Source: Melitaea cinxia
Taxonomy: Eukaryota > Arthropoda > Insecta > Lepidoptera > Nymphalidae
NCBI RefSeq assembly: GCF_905220565.1
Contig: NC_059421.1
Coordinates: forward strand, 5,165,501 to 5,229,500
Direction: 5' to 3'
DNA: 64,000 nucleotides
Under the pieces are notes generated by a model that did not search any database, was not told the origin of the DNA, and saw nothing but the letters and a program-made list of their open reading frames with translations. This document shows positions 11,631 to 21,180 of this stretch, in pieces (position 1 is the stretch's first letter; each line of letters starts with the position of its first letter). Made by a program: the position numbers and the translations under genes.

Positions 11631-11865
11631 GCCAACAAGCGTAAGGTTCGCCTGATGGTAAGTACAGTACGCGCCGGATACAGTAGCTAATAAAAGAATA
11701 CAATACCTCCTGGTACAAGTACGGGTTTTACTAGTACTCTGGCGACCCTATAATACTGCGCATACCCAATGGAACTATCCTAAGTATGATTAGTTTTATT
11801 TGCGTTTGATCTGTAAGGTTGCGTGTTACCAACCTAAGATATTTCGTGCTGTGCCTCAATGATTC
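11631..11865 (+). repeat. Dispersed repeat A, old copy
   Basis: 'ccaacaagcgtaaggttcgc', 'ctgatggtaag' and the terminal 'tttcgtgctgtgcc' mark a strongly decayed copy. AT-rich DNA around it (10806-11630 and 11866-12680) holds nothing identifiable. Confidence 0.6.
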
Positions 11866-12680
11866 AAAATCATTTCAAATTTTCAAGTCTCTTTATAGCA
11901 TACTACTAATTTTTTTTAGCATACTACTAAGTTAGTCGCGCAGTATTTTTATCTACAGATACAACTTTACTGAAACTGTCATTGTTGTAAAATAAGATAT
12001 ATCTTTCTACTTGCAAACAAAATTAATTTATTTTTAGTTTTTCTAAAAAAAAGTATTTGTGATTCTATCATAAAATTAAAAATATTTAGTAGAGCATATG
12101 TTCAATTTTGATTTCGTTAAAATTATTTTAAATTGTTCATTTATGAATAAAAATCTCCTTAACTCATCTTATTCAATAATAATTTAATAAATTTATGTTT
12201 AAGTAAACAAAAATAGCTAATAATCTTTGATTTTAACAAAGCAATCTACATATCGAATACAGTCGAACTGACAACCCGTAACCGTCGCATCCGTTCCCAG
12301 AACGACCGAGGAAAAAAAGTAAAAAGTAAAAAACAACCAACGGAGACACGTTTACCACAACCGACAACCTGTCGATTCGTCGAGTTTTCTAGATCTTTTT
12401 GCTTCCGAGTACTTTTTTTACAAATTGTATAGCCTTAGAGCATTATAAACGTTTAATGAAATCTTATGACTCAGGTCTTCAAGTAGTTTTTATTTTTATT
12501 TTTATATTATTTACAATTAATGTTTGGTAAAACTCGAATGAGTTCATGTGACATCTAACTGATATTTGTAACTTGTATATATTTTGTAAATCACAATAAT
12601 AAAACAGAAAAAAACATTATGTGGTGTCATGGGACACATCCATGGGATGGTTCCTTCGGATAGTATAGAAGCAACACAAA

Positions 12681-12812
12681 TTGGACCGACGATCTAAGTT
12701 AAGATTGCCGTTGTAGGCTGGATGAGGATTACGGAAAACCGGGATGTCTGGCGCGAACTTGGGGAGACCTATGTCCAGCAGGGGATGCCATAAGCTGAAG
12801 TGAGTGAGTGAA
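12681..12812 (+). mobile_element. RTE-type LINE 3' fragment
   Basis: 'ttggaccgacgatcta', 'gtaggctggatgaggatt' and 'cctatgtccagcag' align with 17861-17985, the C-terminus and tail of the RTE element. Severely 5' truncated; the reading frame no longer matters. Confidence 0.75.
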
Positions 12813-13816
12813 CACCATTTGAAAAAAAAATGTTGAATTTTATATATATTTTCTAGTTCTTGATATTTTTTTATATATAAAAGTATTAGGAAATTTAGTA
12901 TTCTAGAAAATAACAAATAGTGTAAAATAAAATAAATCAAACAAAATAATAATAATAATTGAAACTATTCAGTAAAATAAAAAAACACATGTCTTTATTT
13001 ATTTTTGTCGACAGTATAAAATTACATAATTAATTTTAAAAAAAAGTTTACTAGTAATATTTTAGTTTTACAAACGTCATATTATACAATCGTGTGACTG
13101 ATATTACGTCACTTCCGTTATATATTTTTCTTACGGTTTTAGTATCAAATTTTTTTCAGTTCGGTCGCCCAGTCAAATATCAAGTCTGCCGTAAGGAACT
13201 TCGTTCCAAAAAATACAGTATCTTTTGAAAATATATGTTCTGCTGAGAAAAGCCGCTTTAAGATTTATAATATGAACAAAAAACCATAAATATGTGTGTG
13301 TATGTATATAAATATGTATGTGTTTTTTAACCTTAAAATACTGTAAATATAAAGTTATCAAGGCACTTATCGCAATTATATTAACGTTGAACTGTTAAGT
13401 TATGGTACATGTCATATTGGTTGATGTTTGAGGTCATCGCTCCTCGCCTCTGACGACGCAATGTCACATTTTATAACTTACAACATTCCACGAACTTGTT
13501 ATTTAACACAAAAACATTTTTTTTCAAATCAAAGTACTTTTTTCAATTAGCAAGTACAAACACACATATCGACACCTTAATGAAATTAAGGTATTTTTTT
13601 ATGTTTTTAAGAAAACCTGTCGTAAATTTTTTAACATATTCCTATTATCAGTATGTTCTTACAAAACTTGTAGAACCTTACTTAAGTTGTAAATTTAATT
13701 GTATTAACAATGTCTATTATAATTTTTATTTAAAACTCCTTTCTATACAAATGACAGATCGAGTTAAAGTTATTTCTTGGGCGTGTCGAGAAATAAGTAG
13801 GTTTTTTTATACAACT
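12813..13816. other. AT-rich DNA, no gene seen
   Basis: Low-complexity T- and A-rich sequence. The longest open frame (from about 13496) continues into repeat A and lacks any recognisable domain. Confidence 0.4.
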
Positions 13817-14408
13817 AAGTCGGCAAACAAGCTTAGGGCTCACCTGATGGTAAGCGATGACTGTAGGTACAGACGCTTGCAACACCAGAAGCACCGCAAA
13901 CTTGTTGCCGACCCTCCCCAGGAGCTCTGGTCAACTTACTCACCACAAGAACACAACAATGCTTGAAAGCATTATTATTGACCTGTAATCTTCTGTGTGG
14001 CTACGGCACTAAAGAATTTAGCCACCCCCTCTCTTCCCGTGGGTGTCGTAAGAGGCGACTAAGGGATAACAAGGTTCCACAACCACCTTGGAACTTAAGA
14101 AGCCGACCGATGGCGGGATGACCATCCAACTGCTGTCTTTGAAATACACAGGCCGAAGACGGGCAGCAGCGTCTTCGGTGCGACAAAGCCAGTACTGCGG
14201 TCACCAACCCGCCCGCCCAACGTGGTGACTATGGGCAACACACATGAGTTCACGCCACTTTTGGCTCGAACTTGTGGAGGCCTATGTCCAGTAGTGGACT
14301 GCGATAGGCTGTAATGATGATGAATCTTCTGTAAGGTCGAGCTATTTCCCAGTAGAGGTGCTCCAGAGTTTAAACAGGATATTTCCTGCTGTGCCCTACC
14401 CCAATTCA
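13817..14408 (+). repeat. Dispersed repeat A split by a SINE B insertion
   Basis: Repeat A runs 13817-13996 ('gtcggcaaacaagcttaggg', 'tcacctgatggtaagcg') and resumes at 14323-14408 ('aatcttctgtaaggtcgag' to 'cctgctgtgccctacc'). The interruption is SINE B. Confidence 0.85.
13997..14322 (+). mobile_element. SINE B inserted into repeat A, 10-bp target duplication
   Basis: Complete SINE B from 'gtggctacggcac' to a GATGATG tail. AATCTTCTGT occurs on both sides (13987-13996 and 14323-14332), a clean target-site duplication showing that SINE B moved after repeat A was in place. Confidence 0.9.
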
Positions 14409-15141
14409 AATCTATTGACAAGTCTATTTGACTTGTTGATTTCATTGATATAAATCAAAGTGAATTGTTAAATTTTATTTTACTGTAATACAGGAAAAAG
14501 TAAAATTGCCACACTACAATAGCACACATTTTATTTATATGAAAAAGGGATAACAAGGTATCTCAACTAAACATCTCACTTCACTTCCCGTTTGACCCTT
14601 TGACTGTCAAAGATAAATATTACCTCGAAACTTTTAGGTTAGAAAAACTGTATTCGTCATCACAAATAATGTTTGATATTTTTATTACTACTTGTATTTC
14701 TTCAAATGTTGTGCTTGACTACATTCTAATATAAGCCAAATTTTATTTACAAAATGTAGTATCAGCTATTTATATTGGTTCAAAGCTTGGACCAAAGGTT
14801 TGATTACATTGTCAATCATGCAATAATTATTAATAAAAAAAATCTATAGAAAACCTCTGTGTGCTGTATGGCAACCATAAAATAATAACAAAAAATGCTT
14901 AATAACAAAAAAAGATTGCTTTTTTAAGATAATCTCCTTAATTGTTTATGGTACATATAAATATTTTGGTTTTATGAACAACTTATTATTAGTAAACTGT
15001 TACCAAGATAGTTTTATGTTTTATTGTAATTATACTTATCATCCACTGCTGGACATAGGCCTCTTTCTCCGTGTAGGATGAAATCTGATCTTAATCCATA
15101 TATATTACATACACAGCTAATAATTGGTTCATATGAAAAAA
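14409..15141. other. AT-rich DNA with a short RTE/SINE tail remnant
   Basis: Only the minus-strand remnant at about 15040-15085 ('catccactgctggacatagg', 'ctccgtgtagga') is recognisable. Confidence 0.5.
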
Positions 15142-15489
15142 TCTTAATATATATATATTTCTTGTGTGCGTGTGTATGTCACTGAACTCCTTCTAACGGC
15201 TGGACCGATTTTGATGAAATTTTTTGTTTGAGTTCAAGGGGATTCGAGGATGGTTTAGATTCATAATTTGGTCCACTGGAAAATGTTTATTTAACTAATT
15301 TTTCATTTATAAGTAGTTGTTAATTTTGGAATGTTTTACATTGGATCCGGTAGACTGTGCTACCGTCGTAGCATCAAATATTATTCTATTTTAATTTCAG
15401 TTTGTCCCGACAGTTGGTGCTGCGATCAAATTGAGAAAAATATTTGAAATCTTGTGTTATGGCAAAACAACGTTTGCGGGGTCAGCTAG
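15142..15489 (+). mobile_element. Non-autonomous Helitron, family H1
   Basis: Begins TCTTAATATATATATATTTC after A and ends 'aacgtttgcggggtcagctag' before T. It shares the 'ctccttctaacggctggacc' and 'gattttgatgaaatttt' blocks with the H1 copy at 4094. About 350 bp, no coding capacity. Confidence 0.85.
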
Positions 15490-16332
15490 TAAAGTATAAT
15501 AATTATATCGTAACGGTTGTAAAGCATTCCTTAGGCCTGCTCAAGATAAAAAATAACAAAAACGCATTATCTCTAGCTTGAGAATTATTAATTCTAAGTA
15601 AATAAGGTCTATTAATTATCTAATCCCACCTGTCAAAAAAAAATCCATAAAAAGTTACTTATATTTATGAGTATTAATAGTTTGAACCGGTTTTTAAATA
15701 TGAAATCCGGATTACACGAACGTGATGTAAATATCGTATAACGGCACGTCGACTAATTATTGGGTGGTTTGGTTAATTACTATTAACATAATCTGTTGGA
15801 ATCTCTAATGTAGTTAAATTCAAGTACAGTAATGGAATCTTATTTGCGACTTAATAGAGCAATGCTTCGTTTTTATTTTAGAATGTGTAAGTTCATTTGA
15901 TTTTCTCGCACAAAAACTTAATTTGGATAAATACATTGTCGAAGAATTGGTTTACCCTTATGGCAACTATTGCAAACTGCAACTGTATTGCTTTTATGAG
16001 TGGCCTGGGCAAGATTGTCGCTGACCTCAGTCGTTCATTCAAGGTCTCAATCTGTAGTTACCTTTGGTCAGATGAGTTCCTAATACTCCGGTGATACGAA
16101 GTAGGGCTATAAATTGTTGTGCTTAGAATCACATAAGGATGTCATGGAACAATGAGATGCACTTATGGAAGGAATTCTTCAACCTCAGACAAGGGGAATC
16201 ATGCAGGAGCGAGGAGCAACTTTTATAGGTCATATCTGACCTCGACTCGAAACGCGTAATCTTGCTGAACAACAAACCGATCTTCATTTTTATGATATGA
16301 AAATTCAACGTGTACATTCATTTATTCATTAA
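15490..16332. other. AT-rich DNA, no gene seen
   Basis: No supported feature; short open frames only. Confidence 0.4.
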
Positions 16333-16576
16333 TTTCAGCCTATCTTAGTCCACTGATGGACATAGGGTCATGTGCTTTGCCCATAGTCACTACGCTGGGC
16401 AGGCGGGTTGGTGACTGCACTGCTGGCTTTGTCGCACCGAAGACGCTGCTGCCCGTCTTCGGCCTGTGTATTTCAAAGCAAGCAGTTCGATAATTATCCC
16501 GTCATCGATCGGCCCTTCAAGTTCCAAGGTGGTAGTGGAACTGTGTTATTGTGGGCTATATTCTTTACTGCAACAC
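16333..16576 (-). mobile_element. SINE B, minus strand
   Basis: Reverse complement of SINE B: 'cagcctatcttagtccactg', 'cccatagtcactacgctggg', 'cgaagacgctgctgcccgtc', 'ttccaaggtggtagtggaac'. Diverged and partly deleted at its head. Confidence 0.82.
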
Positions 16577-17655
16577 AGGTAACGTATACTCGAATTGCCA
16601 ATAAATTCTTTGTATTTAAGTACACACAATATAGATATATGCTCTTTATAGAGGAAAACAACTATGCCATTTTGTTTCAACCGAATCCTGCTTTATTTGA
16701 TGTTTATGTACCGACACAACAGTGGACCTTAATTTTTATTTGGCTGGAAATAATTATAATAACAAACAATTATATTGATATATTAATATTTGATACATAT
16801 ATTTGAATATATACTCTGAGTACAAGCTATAGCTGCGTGAGAGACGTATAGAAAGTAAAAACAGAAAATCGTCAATAAAATAAATTCAGTTCAAAAAAAG
16901 TGTAAAACCGGATTTACTGTAGAATGGGATATTTATATACCGTTATATATATATATATATAACGAATATATTCTGTACCTACCCTCCAACCCTACATTTC
17001 ATTAATTAGCCAAATATTAGGTTTACCCAAACTAAAGCTAATATTAAAATGTATTCGTATCCATTTTAACCGTTTGTCTAACTTATTGGGATACGGGATC
17101 ACCCGTTTGGTTAAATATTTAATTATGTAACGGTCAGTTACACCCAGTATTATGAGGTTGATTGACACTTGAAGTCTTAATAAATACTTATTCTTAAAAT
17201 CTCTGAATTTGAATAACTTAAGAGCATTAAAAATACTGTCGTTTTTAATGAGCAGAAAATGTTAGGAAGATTAAATTGGTAAACTATTATAAGGTGAAGG
17301 TTGTTAAAATGATTTGCATTGAATCTCAAGGCTTATTAAATAAACTAGACCACCGATATAATACGATCGCCGATGGAGACAGAAAATTTGGTTTAAAAAC
17401 GTTAAAAAAATAGTCTTAAGATATTTTTTTTTATATTTTTATTTAAAAAATATTTCATATTTAAACCACTTCCATATATAAAGAACTAATTCGAAACTTC
17501 ATGATTTGTTTAAAAATTAGGACGACGTGTTGGGATAAAAATATACCACGCTTATAAGTAGTACGGCCAATAGCAAACGTGAATGTCCTGTCTTAAATAT
17601 AAATCATATTTTTAGTGATCATAAAAGTTTAAAAACAAATTCATTATTTTTGCAA
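16577..17655. other. AT-rich DNA, no gene seen
   Basis: Contains a short (TA)n run near 16947-16962 and no recognisable coding region. Confidence 0.4.
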
Positions 17656-17663
17656 TAATCGTG

Positions 17664-17995
17664 GGGTCTCTCTCAAAGACAGGATTAGAAATGAGACTAT
17701 CCGCGAGAGAATGAAAGTAACCGACATAGCCCACAGAATTAGCAAGTTGAAGTGGCAGTGGGCTGGTCATCTGTGTCGCAGGACCGATGGCCGTTGGAGT
17801 AGACGGGTCCTAGAGTGGAGACCGCGTCTTGGCAAACGCAGTGTGGGACGTCCTCCGGCCCGTTGGACCGACGATCTACGTAAGATTGCCGGTGTAGGCT
17901 GGATGAGGATTGCGAAAGACCGGGATGTGTGGCGCGAACTTGGGGAGGCCTATGTCCAGCAGTGGACTGCGATAGGCTGAAGTGTTTTGTTGTTG
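17664..17995 (+). mobile_element. 5'-truncated RTE-type LINE, C-terminus and tail
   Basis: The frame from 17663 to the stop at 17978-17980 encodes the C-terminus typical of insect RTE/BovB-like ORFs (KLKWQWAGHLCRR, VLEWRPR, GRPPARWTDDL, GEAYVQQW). RT and endonuclease domains are absent. The tail 'gtccagcagtggactgcgat' ends in GT-rich DNA. The 8-bp TAATCGTG on each side (17656-17663 and 17996-18003) is a likely target duplication, so truncation happened at insertion. It is the reference for the 3' end imitated by SINEs B and C. Confidence 0.85.
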
Positions 17996-18309
17996 TAATC
18001 GTGAACATGCTTTTGAATGAGTTTTACAATAAACTACATTTATAGTCAGTTAAAGATTTTGCAAGCATGTACAAACATGTGATTTTATTAATGAAACAAT
18101 CAATTCAATGTATTCCGTTAGTTTCGAACGACTCGATAAACGGAACGATTTTATTAATGTAACCATGCATACTTGATTGTACTTCATTATTTTCACGAAC
18201 AACTTTATTGTGACACTAAATGTTCCGCGTGGATTCACCCAATTTGAATTTTGGTAGCTTCAGATTGATTAAAAGTATTATAAACTTTAATCCTAAATAG
18301 TTTTTAATC

Positions 18310-18725
18310 AGCCTCAAAAAGGAGGTTATTAATTCGCCTGTATTTTTATAAGAATGCTACCTCATAAATTTTTACTGGATGGACCGATTTTGATGATTCT
18401 TTTTTTAATTGAAACGTTGATATGTAGCACGTTTGATGTTTAATTCTTTTACAAAAAAAAATTGATTTTTTAACCGACTTCAATAATGGAGGAGGTACTC
18501 AAATCGACTGTATATTTTTATGTGTCATTTTTTATGCCTCATAACTTTTTACTGGATGCACCGATTTCGATGATTGTTTTAAAGGGAAGGTTGCGCTTGT
18601 CATGTTGTCTCATTTAAATTTGATCGAGATGTGACTAGTAGTTTTTAAATTTGCTCTAATAATTATTTGACCGTTTTTTCGCCTACGTTACGTTGTATTA
18701 CTTGTCGATGTAAAGAAAGTCGGTT
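18310..18725 (+). repeat. TIR repeat family E, young copy beside/in an older one
   Basis: The young copy runs from AACCGACTTC (18472) to GAAAGTCGGTT (18715-18725), with one internal module. An older diverged start ('aatcagcctcaaaaaggagg', 'ttcgcctgtatttttat') precedes it from about 18310. The stretch 18004-18309 holds nothing identifiable. Confidence 0.75.
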
Positions 18726-20329
18726 GTTTTCGTTTGCGAGTTAACGCATTTAGGTACTTACCTATATATAAAAATATTCAGAAATTTTGACTTGGTGATA
18801 TATAAAAAAGCGTCCCAAAAATAAAAATATCGAATGGTAAATATCTATCGGAAGTATTAGTTTCTTAATAAGTGTAAGTATATATGTATATACTAAAGAT
18901 AAGTAATATCATTAAAACTATTTTTAATTTTATTTTCTTTTTCAACTCTCAAACTTGGTTTGAAACAAAAAAACAAAAAAAGGGATTGAAAAACTAATTT
19001 CAATACTAAATATAGAATCAGAGAGTAATTTGAGAATTTCACACATTTAAAACTGAGCGTATTCTATATTTAAATAAAGACACCTCATTGGCTGACCGGA
19101 AACAGTGCATTCTACGTGTTCCAAACACTAATGTCTCTAACGAAGATAAGATCGAGTTTTACAGTCATTTCACTTTGAAAAACGTGTCAGATCAAAACTA
19201 CCGACTTAAATGGAGGAAATCGTAACGATACTTGGGTTGTGGGTATTTTAATTACAGAAATACCCAACTAACATTACTTCTGTTTTATCTTTTTTTTTAC
19301 TTTAAATTGGATCTTACTTTTTAAATGGATGGCTTTTTGTTTATCGATTGTAATTGGATTGTTTTAATTATTAAAAGTTCTTCCTCCCTAAGATAAATAG
19401 ATATAAGGTGCGGGGTATGATGAAAAGTGTGTGTGATCGACTGTCTAAATAGGCACAAAAAAGGTTTACTAGTCTAAGAAAAAGATTAATAACATATCCA
19501 ATGGTAAATAAACGCATTATTAGAATATTAGAAAACGTAGTCGTTTCTAATATTCTATCACTATTGGGTTCCGATAGACGACAATATTCGATAGATGGCG
19601 TTACGAGAAACTTAACGAGGTAATTCGTTTAGCAGATTTTACTCCTCATATTATTTTCATACTGGGGATCTTATATGAAAATCGATTCTGAAGGAGTAAA
19701 CTCCAAAAATATGGGGAAAAATCGTATTAAATAACGCTGAGCATTGACCCTAGAGAGTGACACTTGACAGAGCCTTTAGCTGTGTAAGATATAGGTATAA
19801 TAGTATACCAGCATTTACTTACTATACCGATACGAATTGCAAGCGTGGATTTATGGTTTGATTTTAGAGTGTCATTGAATTTATACTTCTTTTGGTTAGG
19901 GAAAAATTATGAAAGAAAAAACCGACACCCTGATGTTTGCTCGTCAACGAAAAAGATGTTAACAGCGTGGAGTTGGCTTGCAATGGAGGATAAGTTCTTA
20001 CGTGCACATACACACGTACTTTTGTTGTTTTAAATATTCTAATAGAACGTCTTAATTACTAAATATGTATATACAGTACTTATTATTGAAGACTAAACTT
20101 TTTTTTTTGCGTGTCGGGGCTGACATACACTTTTATTTGCTCTAGAAGCCTTTATTGTAGCATCTTGAATAAGTCCAAGTACTTTCATCTCGTCAGTAAA
20201 AACCATTCAACCATATATATCCTACTTTTATATAAACGTATATCCAAAAGTGAATAGTCCCAAACAATTAACCGTTTCTAAATTTAAAAGCGACTAAAAT
20301 TAAAAATAAACCGCCATTAAGCATCGGAT
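18726..20329. other. AT-rich DNA, one short inverted repeat, no gene
   Basis: The only structured element is a perfect 13-bp inverted repeat, AGAATATTAGAAA (19522-19534) and TTTCTAATATTCT (19544-19556), with a 9-base loop. No credible coding region. Confidence 0.4.
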
Positions 20330-20528
20330 GTGCCATCGTTCTGACTCAGACAGCTCACAAGGGGTGGGTTAAAAATACCCACAATGGACTTAAATGCATC
20401 GTTCGCTCAGTCGCGAGGGTTTGTTCGGAGGGACCACGCCGTGATAGTATTGTACAGTAGACGACGCGTGCACGGATAGGGTTAAAAAGAAAATTTTTCA
20501 GTTTTGTGTTTTGGTGATTTTTATCTTG
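20330..20528 (+). promoter_or_regulatory. Candidate promoter and 5' non-coding exon (possibly kirre/rst)
   Basis: Less AT-rich than its surroundings. It contains an arthropod initiator-like TCAGT (20407-20411) followed by a GC-richer stretch, and ends at a good donor, ATCTTG|GTAAGT (GT at 20529). The first visible kirre/rst exon starts with an acceptor, so an upstream 5' UTR exon must exist; this is one candidate on the right strand. No DPE is correctly spaced. Tentative. Confidence 0.25.
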
Positions 20529-20794
20529 GTAAGTTTCTATTAATTTCCTTTTATATATATATATTTAAGTACATACTTACTTCGATGTATCAATTAGATA
20601 TTATATACAATTATATAACATTTTTTTAATAAATCAAATATGCAATTAGATATAATATATCATTTAAATTATTTATTAATTATTTTAAATTGTGTTTTAT
20701 ATACACATGCGATGCTTTAATTAATTTTTACGAGAGCAATTTAACAGACATAAATATAATATTATAGACAATAATATAATATCATAAATACAAA

Positions 20795-20821
20795 CATAAC
20801 ATAACATAACATAACATAACA
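20795..20821 (-). repeat. (TTATG)n tail of minus-strand LINE
   Basis: About five ATAAC units (TTATG on the element's strand) directly follow the AATAAA-containing LINE end. Short-repeat tails instead of poly(A) are typical of CR1/L2/Jockey-superfamily LINEs. Confidence 0.85.
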
Positions 20822-21001
20822 ATACACTTTATTGTACACCAAAACAGAAATAATACATATTATGAACTTAAACAGAGTATCATCAGGCACAAAGGGCGGC
20901 CTTATCGCCAAAAAGCGATCTCTTCCAGGCAACCTAGGGGCAGAGGAGATGGTATTGTGTCAGTGTAGGTGTACAAATTGAGACATAAACGTTTGAATAT
21001 A

Positions 21002-21142
21002 TTTACTTATTTACATACATACATACATAAACATATACATAAATACATACATACGTACATACATACATACATACACATATACATACAAATATACATAAAC
21101 ATATACATACACAAACACATACATACAAACATACATACATAA

Positions 21143-21177
<35 letters not shown>

Positions 21178-21180
21178 ATT
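21002..21180. repeat. (CATA)n/(TA)n microsatellite in LINE 3' UTR
   Basis: About 170 bp of imperfect CATA/CATACA repeats ending in (TA)n, just after the ORF2 stop. The related fragment at 3835-4080 has only a short version (about 4031-4050), so the array expanded or contracted between copies. Confidence 0.9.

Noticed and set aside
13496..13816. Long open frame, T-rich and hydrophobic
   Set aside because: It begins without ATG, is low complexity and runs into repeat A.
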